Of a stretch of DNA of 64,000 nucleotides, positions 12,818 to 24,208 are shown piece after piece. Numbering within the stretch: the first letter of the stretch is position 1; every line of letters starts with the position of its first letter. The notes beneath the pieces are model-generated. The model was not told the origin of the DNA, did not search any database, and was given only the letters and a program-made list of their open reading frames with translations. The translations under genes and the position numbers were made by a program. Origin of the DNA: Viscum album (taxonomy: Eukaryota > Streptophyta > Magnoliopsida > Santalales > Viscaceae); contig OY728133.1 in NCBI GenBank assembly GCA_963277665.1, positions 391,233,962 to 391,297,961 of the forward strand, written 5' to 3'.

Positions 12818-14444
12818 AGGGAGGAGAGGGGCACCTTTGGAATTATAAGAAGTATTAATTTATAATAAATTCTAACCCCACTTAAAAACCTCCAAAAATG
12901 ACTCAAATCCGAATAATATATGATATAGGGTTGTAATATCATCAAACAATAAAATTTATAAATGTTTGGAATTTATTTTAAACATTATCAACATGATTTA
13001 TCAATTTAATTTTATTTGTGGTAATAAAATTCTAAATTTTAAATCATTATAAATAATTACATATTTGTTTTGAATTGTCCATAATTGTATAATTTATTAC
13101 ATTTTAGACCATATAAATTTAAATTTATAAATTTTAAATATTTTTGTGATTTTTAAACAATTTTATAATATGTAATTTGTATAAAACAACAATAGTGTCA
13201 ATTTTGACACTATTTATTTATTTGAATTTAAATAAAAGATACACAGAAGATATGTTATAACTAAAAGATTTAATAGATTCATAACATGTCATATTTATCT
13301 AGAAAATTAGTGGATCTTATTAAATAGTTTATATAAAATTTATTTTAATACTTTTAAAATCATTTATTTGATAATTCAATCAATAAAATAATTTCAACAT
13401 CACTATTGTGTCACAATTAATGATAATAATTTAATCCTTAAAAATTATAAATAAATTCACATGATTTAGATACTTTTTTTATATTTCTGGGGACTATTTA
13501 TATCAGAAGTTTTATGATGTTTATCACAAAATTAAAATTATTACACTTATAAGATTTAAGAGAGTGAAATGTTGTCACTTTCTTTGGTTTTAATAATAAT
13601 TATATTATTTCATGGTCAAAAGTAAATTAAATGAATCTAGTCCAAAACTTAGGTTATATGGGTCTACTTTTATTCATCCAATAGGATTTTGGCAAGTGTT
13701 AGGGTAATTTTATAATCTTATTATTACTCTTAATTACCCGATTTACCTTTAACTATAGTAAATAAAAATTACCGTAGTTACTATTCATAATATAAAAAAA
13801 ATTAACCTATTAACATAATTTGGACCCACTGAATCCAAATATGGAATACATTTTTAAAAATTCAAAACACAGAAGTTGCAGTAATTAATTTAAAATTAAT
13901 CCCATTGTTAAGAAAATGGGTTTTAAATGTTAAAACATTTCCAAAGATTGAAATGTTTTTACCTATGAATTCAATGTGAAATTAATGGTAATGAAATAAA
14001 TTATTTTAAATGGTAAAAATATATTCCATTTATACTTTAAAACCATTTAATATTATAATTTAACCATATAAATTATTACGATGAAAAATTTGTTTTTCAT
14101 TAAAATATAGCATGTTTTTACTATTCATTAAAATATGAAAGTTATCAGAATAATATGAAAAATTTATCCAAAGTAAATTTTTATATCCTGATTCCAATGA
14201 ATAATTTTATTTTTTCAAATTGAACTTATAAACATGTCAAAAACTAGATTTAAATTTGGTGCTCCATCAAAAGGCGGTAAAACTGCATTTTTTGAAAAAT
14301 ACTTATTTTACCCGAAAAAATTATTTTGTTCTCATACCATGTTCTAGAAAATGTGTAAGATGAATAATAATTTTATAAAATTTAAAATTTAGTTAATAAT
14401 ATTCATAGCGGCTAGTTTATATAATATATTGTTGTTTAGTGAAA

Positions 14445-14525
14445 CTCGATATTACGTACAACACACGCTATCGAGGAAGGCTGCTTTTGCGTATAACGCA
14501 AGCCAAGCTAGCGTTGTGTGTTGTG
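14445..14525. repeat. Cluster of overlapping inverted repeats in gypsy U3
   Basis: CTCGATA (14,445-14,451) pairs with TATCGAG (14,469-14,475). ACAACACA...CGCTA (about 14,458-14,470) pairs with TAGCG-TTGTGTGTTGT (about 14,508-14,524). TTGCGT pairs with ACGCAA around ATA at 14,487-14,501. The first pair is unchanged in the right LTR (23,137-23,143 and 23,161-23,167); the others are partly decayed there. Confidence 0.75.
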
Positions 14526-14606
14526 AAAGATTACTTTGATGTTGCATATAAAATAAGATATAAATAAAAAATATAATTCTCATAAAATATCAGGGTATTA
14601 AATTCT

Positions 14607-14618
14607 ACCCCCCCTTAA
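14607..14618 (-). other. Polypurine tract of the gypsy element
   Basis: The minus strand reads TTAAGGGGGGGT just before the LTR start. It is directly downstream of the pol stop, the position of the plus-strand primer in gypsy elements. Confidence 0.85.
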
Positions 14619-14645
14619 AATGAATTTCGCCCCCGAAATTCGTCA

Positions 14646-14830
14646 CTCCGTAACAAACAAATGAGGATACCTCTCTCTCATCATATCCTCAAGCTCCCAT
14701 GTAGATTCTTCTAATTGGTGGTTCCTCCATAAAAATTTCACCAAGAGAGTGGTCATATTCCGTAGAACCTTTTTTCTATGATCCATAATCTCTATCGGCT
14801 GTTTTTCATAAGAAAGATCTTGCTTCAGTG
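14646..14830 (-). pseudogene. Integrase C-terminal chromodomain
   Basis: The minus-strand frame contains KVLRNMTTLLVKFLWRNHQL and then EESTWELEDMMRERYPHLF. This is the chromodomain of plant chromoviruses, with the conserved W-R-N-H, E-x-x-T-W-E and R-x-R-Y-P-x-L-F. In living elements it binds modified histone tails and steers integration into heterochromatin. The pol frame ends at a stop near 14,646, about 28 bases before the polypurine tract. This part is well preserved compared with the rest of pol. Confidence 0.9.
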
Positions 14831-14889
14831 GTACAATTTCTGAGCTGAGTACATGTGAAGGATCGGGTATGTACTTTCTCAGGAGAGAT

Positions 14890-16000
14890 TCGGTGGAAGT
14901 GCCAATTGGTAAGCTACCTTCCCAACATGATCCAGTATTTTAAAAGGACCGATATACCTAGGGCTCAGCTTTCCCTTCTTTCAAAATCTCATTTCTCTCT
15001 TCCAAGGAGATATTCATAAGAACACTTTATCACCAACTTCAAACTCTAGGTCTTTTCTTCAATTGTCGGCATAACTTTTTTGTTGACTCTGAGCTGCCCT
15101 TATGTGTTGTTGAATAGATAGGAACTTTTCTTCCATCTCACCAACAAGATCAGGTCCTAATAGATTTCTTTCCCCAACTTCATCCCAACAAGTTGGAGTT
15201 CTGCATTTCTTTCCATAGAGAGCTTCATAAGGAGTAATCTGAATACTGGAGTGAAAGATATTATTATAAGAAAATTACAACAAAGTTAGGTGTTGATCCC
15301 AACCTCATTTGAGATCCATAGATCAATCTCTCAACATATCTTCTAGAGTTCGAATTGTCCTCTCAGACTGATCGTCTGTCTGAGGATGATAAGCAGTGCT
15401 GAAACTCAAATCTGTATCCAGAGTATACTGAAGACTTCACCAAAACTCTGTTGTAAACCTCGGATCCCGATTAGATATAATGGAAAGTGGTACTCCATGC
15501 AATCTTACCACTTCCTTTACATATATCCTGACAAGATGATCCAGAGAGAAATCCTCTCTAATAGCAATGAAGTGTGCCGAATTTGCAAGATGATCAACTA
15601 TGACCCAAATAGCATTATTGCCTTTGGATGTTTTGGGAAGTCTAGTGACATAGTCTATAGTGATGTTTTCCCATTTCCATTCGGGTATGGGTAATGGTTG
15701 TAACATCCCCTTAGACTTCTATCTCTCAACTTTAACTTGCTGACAAACCAAGCATCGAGAGAAATATTCAGCAACATCTTTTTTCATGCCATCTCACCAG
15801 AAGTACTCTTCCAGGTCCTTATACATCTTCGTGCTTCCAGGATGAATAGAGAATGAAGAACTATGAGCTTCATCCAATATTTCCTTCTTTAATTATGGGA
15901 TGGGAGGAACACAAACCCGATTCCTGAACCTTATTATCCCATCACAATCACGGTTGAATTTAGGAAAATTTCTCACCTTCTTTTGTAACTCTACATCTTC
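14890..16000 (-). pseudogene. Gypsy integrase (zinc finger, DDE core, GPY/F)
   Basis: In reading order on the minus strand there is an H-H-C-C zinc finger (HSSSFSIHPG then CLVC, about 15,745-15,880). The core follows with the first aspartate in TIDYVTRLP (near 15,665), the second-aspartate motif reading ISNRDPRF near 15,460, and [12 protein letters not shown] near 15,350-15,395. A GPY/F module ([14 protein letters not shown]) lies at about 14,940-14,985. The second catalytic Asp, normally S-D-R, appears changed to Asn. Frames shift and stops occur after 15,437. The enzyme would insert the cDNA into the genome; the chromodomain follows directly. Confidence 0.9.
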
Positions 16001-16065
16001 TTTTTGTGCCTCTTTAATCTTATCCTGTATAGATGGTTGAACATTCATTTGAGAAAGATAATATT

Positions 16066-16515
16066 TTACCCTTCCATTATAATTCCAATATCTATCCTTT
16101 GTAAATCCATAAATATTGGATCTTTTGTGATCCTCATCATGGATAATCTAGCATGGTATTGTCGACTTAATGCATCTGCCACCTTGTTTGCTTTCCCAGG
16201 GTGGTAATGAATTGAGCAGTCATAATCCTTAATCAGCTCCAACCATTTTCTTTGGTTCATATTCAGCTCCTTTTGTGTTAAAATATACTTTAAACTTTTA
16301 TGATTAGTATAAATATCTCACCTTTCTCCATAAAGATAATGTCTCCAAATATTTAATGCAATGATTACTGCAGCTAACTCCAAATCATGAGTTGGGTAAT
16401 TTTTCTCATGGATTTTCAACTGTCGTGAGGCATAAGCTATCACCATATCATTTTTCATGAGAACACACCCCAGTCCTTTCTTGAATGCATCACTGTAGAT
16501 CACAAACCTTTATCC
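16066..16515 (-). pseudogene. Gypsy RNase H domain
   Basis: The frame at 16,318-16,503 opens with [19 protein letters not shown], then [20 protein letters not shown], the standard gypsy RNase H with the D-A and E-L acidic positions. The frame at 16,066-16,260 continues with [20 protein letters not shown], the conserved C-terminal H-x-P-G-K-x-N-x-V-A-D-A-L-S-R tail. A stop or frameshift separates the two near 16,290. It follows RT and precedes integrase, as expected in Ty3/gypsy. Confidence 0.92.
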
Positions 16516-16671
16516 ACTACAAGGCAGTGTGGGAATAGGTGAACTAGATAACCTTCTTTTTAACTCCTTGAAATTCTCTTCACACTCCTCCATCCAAATG
16601 AACTTTAATCCTTTTCGAGTCAACCTGGTGAGTGGATTAGATAATTGTGAAAAACCTTTCACAAAAAGTCA

Positions 16672-17346
16672 CTAATATCTAGCCAAACCAAGAAAACTTT
16701 GGATCTCAGTTACTGTTGTTGGTCTCGACCATCTTTCGATAACCTCTGTTTTTGCTGGGTCCACAGATATCCCCTCTTTTGAGATTATGTGACCCAAAAA
16801 TTCAACTTTTTGAATCCAAAATTCACACTTGGTAAATTTGGCATAAAGCTTCTCCTTTCTCAGGGTCTTAAATAAAATTCTCAAGTGATATTCATGTTCA
16901 TTCTTTCTCTTTGAATAGACAAGAATATCGTCTATAAAGACTACCACAAACTGATCAAGATAGTCTCTAAAGACTCTATTCATCAGATCCATGAAGATAG
17001 AAGGGGAATTAGTAAGACCAAATGGAATCACTATAAATTCATAGTGTCCATACCTTGTACAGAAAGTCGTCTTCAGTATATCCTCCCTTTTGACCCTTAA
17101 TTGATGATAACCTGAACGAAGATCAATCCTGGAAAAGTATTAATCTCCGTGTAGTTGGTTAAATAAGTCATTAATGCCTGGGAGAGGATATTTGTTCTTG
17201 ATAGTGATCTTGTTATGTTCTCGATAATCAATACAGAGTCTCATTGATCCATATTTCTTCTTAAAAAATAGAATAGGTGCTCCCCAAGGTGATTCACTAG
17301 GGAATATGAATCTCTTATCAAGATTCTCTTGGAGTTGCCTCTTCAA
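16672..17346 (-). pseudogene. Gypsy reverse transcriptase
   Basis: The frame at 17,140-17,346 carries [20 protein letters not shown] and [18 protein letters not shown]. The segment at 17,032-17,140 holds [13 protein letters not shown]. The frame at 16,672-17,031 holds [20 protein letters not shown] and the catalytic box [10 protein letters not shown] at 16,908-16,938, then [18 protein letters not shown]. Both aspartates of the Y/F-x-D-D box are intact. A stop near 17,140 splits the domain. It would copy genomic RNA into cDNA, primed from the tRNA site at 19,302. Confidence 0.94.
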
Positions 17347-17484
17347 TTCCTACAAATCAATTGGGGACATTCTATAAGGTGTCTTTAAAATAGGTAAAGC
17401 ACCCGGTATGAGTTCTATTGAAAAATCAACTTCATGATTTGGTGGAAGACCAAGAAATTCCTCCGGAAAGACATCATCAAACTC

Positions 17485-17925
17485 TCATACAGTGGACATA
17501 TTCTTAATTGTGAGTTTCTCTCCAACCATTTGAGATAAATAACCTTCATTTAGTGGAATCAAGACCCATAGGATGGATAAAATTTCCACTGGAAGGTTAT
17601 GTTCATCCTTGCATCGATAGATGATCATAGATTGATCTGGAATATGAAATGTGACTTCCCTTATTTGGAAATTGATATGATTTCTATATAAATAAATCCA
17701 ATCCATGCCAAAAATCACATCAAATTCCACTATAGGAAGGATCACAAGATTTTCAGGAATCACTTTCCCACAAACTTCAATAGGAGAAAAATTGTAAACT
17801 TCTGATGCAACTGTTGTGCCATTAGGGGTTGTTACAACTAACTCAATATCTAAATTCTAACTTAATATGGGAATACCCTTAGAAAAGTATTCAGAAATAA
17901 AAGAGTGGGTGGATCGAGAATCAAA
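17485..17925 (-). pseudogene. Gypsy aspartic protease
   Basis: The gag-protease frame reads VLFDSRSTHSFIS at 17,890-17,930. Plant gypsy proteases have D-S-G-A-T-H-S-F here, so the glycine after the catalytic D-S is Arg, which should disable the enzyme. The next frame, 17,485-17,763, has FDVIFGMDWIYLYRNHINF, the conserved D-V-I-L-G-M-D-W-L segment. A break between them lies near 17,860. The enzyme would cut the gag-pol polyprotein. Confidence 0.88.
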
Positions 17926-18099
17926 TAAAACATTTTCTAATTTAGAGTGGATGGTAAGTGTACCTTTCACCACTTCATTATCATACTCTACATCGCTGAC
18001 AGAAATTTCATGGGACATTCCTTTGTATTTATACTTAAGAGTTTGTTGATTTCGATCATCATAAATAACCCTTGGATCAGGGAATTGATTGGCATAATT

Positions 18100-19092
18100 C
18101 CCCATTTCCTTGAACTTGTAACATTGAAGTGTAGGAGGTGAACTCTGTGTAGCCTTTTCTTTTTTCGCATCATTAGAAATCTTCTTCCCATCATTACAGC
18201 ATTCAAATGCCCGATGACCTTCCTTTCCACATTTGAAACATTTACTTGTCTCTTTAGGAAAACTCCCTCCATGTTTCTTTCCACACTTTGAGCAAAAGGG
18301 GAAACTCATCTTCTTTTTAGTGTGGTCTTTAGATTTCCCTTTGAATTCCATTTTCCTCTTCTTATCAAACTCATATGACTGATGGGTTAATCCAATCTCC
18401 ATCTCAACCTTGAGAGCACATCGAATGATTTTCTCATAGATGTTGAAGTCCCTTATGGCTAATGCCCTTCAATGACTTGGTTTTAATCCACTAAAGAATC
18501 GATCGATCTTAATCTTAGGTTGGATAATAATCCCAAAAGCGTACCTTGAAAGTCTTGTAAAAGTTTTTTCTTAGGTACCAAAAGATTCATCATCCTTTTG
18601 CTTCAGTTCAAGAAACTCTTTCTCTATCTTTATTTGAAGAATAAGAGGGAAGTACTTATTGAAAAATAAGTTCTTGAACTCGTTCCATTCCATGGACTCA
18701 ATTTCATCCCTTTGCCTCGTATTCTATATTATATTCCACCATTGATCAGTTTCACCTTCCAAATGATATACTGCTAAGATGAATTTATCATGTTCAGAAC
18801 ATTAAAGAACTAAAAATATATTTTCAGTAGTACTGATCCATTGTTCAGTAACTAATGGATCAGTAGACCCCCTGAACGAGGGTGGACGCTGGCTCATGAA
18901 GGATTAAACAGAATTTTGCTTCTTCCTTTTCTCGTTTGGAAGTCCTGCATGATTCATAGCTTGAGAAAGATGTTTGAGCATGGATACAAAATTTTTCATT
19001 CTAGATCCCATAACATTTGGTTGCTTATGGGGACAATCATTTCATTGCCCGTTGCATTCCGCATTAACATGGTTCCTTCGGGTTCCAACCAT
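18100..19092 (-). pseudogene. Gypsy gag (capsid and zinc knuckle)
   Basis: A start codon lies at 19,090-19,092, about 210 bases after the primer-binding site. A stop appears within 20 codons and others follow. The retrotransposon gag signature WNEFKNLFFNKYFP and the later FLELKQKDDESF are readable at about 18,590-18,690. The zinc knuckle CFKCGKEGHRAFEC (18,199-18,240) keeps all four C-C-H-C ligands. A preceding C-x-x-C-G-K-x-H half-knuckle has lost its last Cys. Gag would form the particle and bind the RNA. It runs into the protease in the same frame. Confidence 0.9.
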
Positions 19093-19299
19093 TGACTAAA
19101 ACCAAGAATAATAATGTGAGAAACACTAATTATAATAAGAAAACCACATAATCAAGAATAAAATTTCATAATCAAGGCCTTATCTTAGGTTGTTTATGGC
19201 CATTTCTAAAACACTAATATTGTGTTCTATTCTTAGACTTATCCTTAGGGTTCTTACTAAGGCTTTCACGTCCTAGTTTCCAAAGGTTGACTGTACCTT

Positions 19300-19312
19300 T
19301 CCTCTGATACCA
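19300..19312 (-). other. Primer-binding site of the gypsy element (initiator Met tRNA)
   Basis: The minus strand reads TGGTATCAGAGG two bases after the LTR end. This complements the 3' end of plant initiator-Met tRNA, whose site is TGGTATCAGAGC, with the last base changed. Confidence 0.92.
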
Positions 19313-19314
19313 AC

Positions 19315-22300
19315 TATAATGACCCATACTTTACAAACATTGTTATTACTTCATAATTGAAGAATACTTATTACAACATAGAACAAATGCACAAAAAGGC
19401 CATATACGTATAGTGTCTTTAGAAACTAGGAAACATAAAAAACTGGTTCATAAAGGATCTACATTGTCTCTCATTTATTTCCTCATATCTAGAATCCCTT
19501 TTTGGCATATCCTACTTAATAAACTTCTTCCTGACCTAGGGAAAAGAAAACATACGAAAGGGTGAGCTCAAATTCTTAGTAAGGGTAAACAAAATAAATA
19601 TCAATCACATCATATTCATAAGATCATATCATTTTTGAAATCTTAACCTGCAAAAGAGATCATAATTTCATAACACGGGATAAATCATAGTAGTGAAATG
19701 TATTCCAAATAATCATAACATAAAACATGAAAATTTGTGGAATACACACATAATCATAGAGAATAATTTCTTAGTAGTCAAGACTCATTGCCAAGACTAT
19801 CCTAGCAGACAAAGTCCATTTCTGAACTGAGTTCACTCCTCGTTTCAGTCCAGTATCACTGAACCGGATTAACCTGCTTTTCCAGCCATGTATATCTCAT
19901 GAGATATAAATCGTTACCCAATGCATTGGAGGGAGATATAGGTCCCACCCATCTCATAATGATACCATTATTATGTGTTCCACAAGATCATAAATCATAC
20001 ATCATAGCATGACCCATGTAATAAAAATCAGATTCTTAAACAGCATGCCATCATAACATAATCCATATAAGATAAAAAGACATCATAAAAATAATTCCAT
20101 CCTAAAATAATCAAATTAATGTAAAAATAGGGATAGAAATATAACCTTATATTATCTTAGATGGAAAATAATTTTGATAAAACACTTGAACTTCATTCTT
20201 GAGGAAAATATCCTTTCTACTTCAAAAGAATTTTTCATTTCTTAATATGTCATACAATTTTAAACTAAAAGAAGTTGATTAAAAATAAACTTGAAAACTT
20301 TTAAAGTAATCTTCATGTAAATAATTTTCTATGAATCCATTCATTCCGTATAAGTTAAAAAAACATTCTTCTCGTACTTTTTCCGGAAAAGTCAAAAAGT
20401 ACCTTGTTCTAAAAATGACAAAAGATTCCTTTAATATATTTTACTAAAAACTCACCAATGGGTAAAATTGGATTTAAACAATTTTATTAGGATAGAAATA
20501 ATATTACATATTGACGAATCATGGATGTGGATGATAAATATGCCCCAGTAATTACCGAAGTATAAACAATCTCAGATAAAAATTGAGATTGCGAGATTTT
20601 CCCTTACCTTAGGTCCGATTTGCTTCATACATGTCCAAACCTCCTGTATAATGATTTAAATAATGTTAGTGACTTATTACATAATCATACTCATTGTTAT
20701 GATATCATATATGGTCATGTTATTATCTTCTTATTAGTAATATTTCATTGCTACTTGTTATTCAGGTGTTTATTGCTTTTTGTTCTTATGCGTGTTCTGT
20801 CGAATAAATTCTTATTATTATTTTTAGTTTATAGATACCTCATTTAAAAAATGGTTTTAGTGCAATATATATCATATTTATTCATTCAATTTATTTATAT
20901 AATCATTATTCATTGAAGATCATGTAGAACGAGTCGCATCACATCATGGAGACTGTTGGTCATACGTACGCACGAGCGATGATATCGTTCCCATGATCGT
21001 GGAATTGTATTGAAGTGTATGTATACTATTTAAGAATAAATATCACTTTTAAATAATCAAATATAGATATTATTTACACCATTATACCCATCCAAGTAAG
21101 GTGGTGGTGGAAAACAGATTACACCACAACGTGGAGACAATATTCTGTACGTATGCATGCGCAGTGATTTTGTTTTCCTTAGGATGGATAGAAGGTGATA
21201 TAGGGTTGTTTCATAATTATAATAACATATCAGTATATGTGGGATACATATGTTATTACTTCATAATGAAAAAACTAAAGAATATGAAGTAGAAGAAGAA
21301 ATAAAGTTGAAAGAATTGGTAACAGAAAATACCTCTTCTTTGAAGCGCCTTTTCTTAACATCCTCTTAGGGCACTAAATATGGTCTTTGAAGACGACCAG
21401 GACCTCTATGATGTTTCTAGGGAAGTTTATAAGAGAAATTGGTAGGTATTGGATGAGATTGAAGGCTCAAAGCGGTGTGAGGAGCATAGGGAGGAGGTTC
21501 CCTTTTATAAGGGAGGAGAGGGGCACCTTTGGAATTATAAGAAGTATTAATTTATAATAAATTAGAACCCCACATAAAAACGTCCAAAAATGACTCAAAT
21601 ATGAAGATTAGATGATATTGGGTTGTAATATCATCAACCAATAAAATTTAGACATGTTGGGAATTTATTTTAAACATTATCAACATGATTTATCTATTTA
21701 ATTTTATTTGTGGTAATAAAATTATAAATTTTAAATCATTATAAATAATTACTTATATGTTGTGAATTGTCCATAATTGTATACTTTTTTACATTTTCGA
21801 CCATATAAATTTAAATTTATAATTTTTAAATATTTTTGTGCTTTTTAAACAATTTTATAATATGTAATTTTTATAAAATAACAACAGAGTCAATTTTGAT
21901 ACTATTCATTTATTTGAATTTAAATAAAATATATACACAGAAGGTATTTTTGAAATAAAAGATTTAATAGATTCATAACATGTCATATTTATCTTGAAAA
22001 TTAGTGGAGCACATTAAATAGTTCATATAATATTTACTTTAATACTTTTAAAATCATATATTTGATAATTCAATCAATAATATAATTTCTTCATCACTAT
22101 TGTGTCATAATTAATGATAATTATTTTATCCTTAAAAATTATAAATAAATTCACATGATGCAGATAATTTTATTATCTTTATGGGTACTATTTATATCCT
22201 AAGTTTTATGATGTTTATCACTAAATTAATATTATTTCACTTATAAGATTTAAGAGAGTGACATGTTGTCACTTTCTTTGGTTTTAATAATAATTATATT

Positions 22301-23294
22301 ATTTCAGGGTAAAAAGTCAATGAAATGAATCTAGTCAGACCCTTAGGTGATATGGGTCGACTTTTATTCATCCAATAGGATTTTTTCAAGTGTTAGGGTA
22401 ATTTTATAATCTTATTTTTACCCTTAATTACTCGATTTACCTTTAACTGTAGTAAATAAAAATTACCATAGTTACTATTCATAATATAAACAAAATTAAC
22501 CTATTAACATAATTTGGACCCATTGAATCCAAATATGGAATCCATTTTCCAAAATTCAAAACACAGATGTTGCAGTAATTAATTTAAAATTAATCCCGTT
22601 GTTAAGAAAATGGGTTTTAAAGTTTAAACATTGCCAAAGATTGAAATGTTTTTACCTATGAATTCAATGTAAAATTAATGGTAATGACATAAATTATATT
22701 AAATGGTAAAATATATTATATTAATAGTTTAAAACCATTCAATATTATATTTTAACCATATAAATTATTGAGATGAAAAAAGATGTTTTTAATTAAAATA
22801 TAGCGTGTTTTTACTATTTATTAAAATATGAAAGTTATCAGAATAATATTAAAAATATAATCAAAGTAAATTTTTATATCCTGAATCTAAAGAATAATTT
22901 TATTTTCTCAAATTGAACTTATAAACATGTCAAAAACTATATTTAATGTTGGTGCACCATCAAAAGGCAGTAAAACTGCATTTTTTTAAAATACTTATTT
23001 TACCCAAAACAATTATTTTGTTCTCATACCATGTTCTAGAAAATGTGTAAGATGAATAATAATGTTATAAAATTTAAATTTCAGTTAATACTATTCATAA
23101 TGGCTAGTTTATATAATATATTGTTATTTAGTGAAACTCGATATTGCGTACAACACACGCTATCGAGGAAGGTTGCTTTTGTGTCTAACGCAAGCCAAGT
23201 TAGCATTATGTGTAGTGAAAAATTACTTTGATGTTTCATATAACACAAGACATAAAGAAAAAATATACTTCTCAAAAAATATCAGGGTGTTAAA
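19315..23294 (-). repeat. 5' LTR of the gypsy element (right copy)
   Basis: Starts TATAATGACCCATAC and ends CAGGGTGTTAAA, followed by GAAAG. It is collinear with 10,625-14,602. The TATA box is at 21,503-21,509 on the minus strand. It has lost more CpG than the left copy in the duplicated motif; for example TACGCAC became TATGCAT near 21,150. Plus-strand ORFs at 20,620 and 23,043 are chance frames, since their LTR partners are not conserved as protein. Confidence 0.92.
21503..21509 (-). promoter_or_regulatory. TATA box of the gypsy LTR (right copy)
   Basis: Minus strand TTATAAAAGG, identical to the left copy. This is the LTR that would drive the full-length gypsy transcript. Confidence 0.65.
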
Positions 23295-23299
23295 GAAAG
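23295..23299. repeat. Target-site duplication GAAAG, right copy
   Basis: Directly follows the gypsy LTR end GTGTTAAA and matches 10,620-10,624. Confidence 0.9.
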
Positions 23300-24147
23300 G
23301 AAGTATTTTCCCTTTTATTCTATAAAATAAGTTTTTATATTTGGCCCTTCGATGGAAATGAGATTGCCTAAAAAAAATCCATGGACATGTTATTTTATAT
23401 ACAAGTTTGATTTCCAAAATTTCAAGGAAATAGACATTTGGCACATAAGATTATGACCCCATCATGAAACCTTATTGATTATAGATATCATGAAAAATGG
23501 ATTATATTACATAGTAACCATCTATATGAGGTATTGTGTTTTTTTTGAATTATCATCTTTATCTATGTGTGGATTGGCTTGTTACTTGACCCTAACCTTG
23601 CACATTAGGATAATTCACCTAATGCCATAGAGAAAGAGGCCTAGAGGTCCACACAATATGTGTATCTAGAATCTCAGTTAAATATTTTGTATTATTATTT
23701 ATTATTTTACCATTCGAATAAATATTTATTCCCACATGTGGTCTAATTATTATCCATGTTTTCTTAATAACATATATTTCATCGCCAGTTATTCGAGATA
23801 ATATTATGTGATTAGAATATTTAATAAATATTTATTTTATATTTAATTAATATAAAATTTATTTATTTATTATCTAATAATACAGTGTTAATTATTTATT
23901 AAATAAATACTCATTATTCAAGACCTGATAAACACTGTGGAGGAATGGCGGACTGAGTTTAATGGTTCAGTGAGAAAAAATATATATGGTGGATAATATT
24001 TTATTAAATAATATATATTTTTAATTCACAGGTTAAGAGAATTTAGAGAAAATAATAATATTATTATTATTTTAGACATGGGTTTCTATAAGGGATTAAA
24101 TAAATAATAAGAGAAAATTTTAAAATTTTCATTTCTAACCCTAGAAG

Positions 24148-24155
24148 TATATAAA
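24148..24155 (+). promoter_or_regulatory. TATA box of the copia 5' LTR
   Basis: TATATAAA preceded by CCCTAGAAG; the 3' LTR has TATATAAA at 32,429-32,436 preceded by CCCTAGTGG. Confidence 0.6.
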
Positions 24156-24196
24156 CCGAATTAAATAATATTTTTAAAATATCCAATTTTATTTAT

Positions 24197-24208
24197 GTTG
24201 TGCACAAC
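24197..24208. repeat. Palindrome GTTGTGCACAAC in copia R region
   Basis: A 12-base perfect palindrome about 42 bases after the TATA box. The 3' LTR keeps TTGTGCACAA at 32,478-32,487. It would lie near the 5' end of the transcript. Confidence 0.7.

Larger units (their letters stand above)
10625..14602 (-). repeat. 3' LTR of the gypsy element (left copy)
   Basis: Starts TATAATGACCC and ends GGGTATTAAA on the plus strand, aligning end to end with 19,315-23,294. Over the first 400 bases I count roughly 11-12% differences. The element reads leftward, so U3 is 14,602 to about 12,818, a TATA box lies at 12,811-12,817, and R-U5 covers the remaining 2.2 kb. Termini lack the usual TG...CA. Inside are inverted repeats at 14,445-14,525 and 11,874-11,900 and two CpG-rich motif copies at 12,253-12,291 and 12,438-12,476. 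A 72-codon plus-strand ORF at 11,928 has a diverged counterpart in the other LTR and has no motif. Confidence 0.92.
10625..23294 (-). mobile_element. Ty3/gypsy chromovirus (Del/Tekay-like), 12.7 kb
   Basis: This is the youngest and best-preserved element. It has two LTRs of 3,978 and 3,980 bp, an initiator-Met primer-binding site next to the right LTR, gag with zinc knuckle, protease, RT, RNase H, integrase with GPY/F module and a C-terminal chromodomain, then a seven-G polypurine tract next to the left LTR. The order PR-RT-RH-INT defines Ty3/gypsy. The chromodomain with W-R-N-H and E-x-x-T-W-E marks a chromovirus, and the long LTRs fit the Del/Tekay lineage. GAAAG flanks both sides. Frames carry stops and lost catalytic residues, so it is not autonomous now. 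Confidence 0.93.

Noticed and set aside
17867..18284. Several overlapping ORFs on both strands in the gag-protease area.
   Set aside because: They are shadows of the minus-strand gag-protease frame, which alone carries the zinc knuckle and protease motif.
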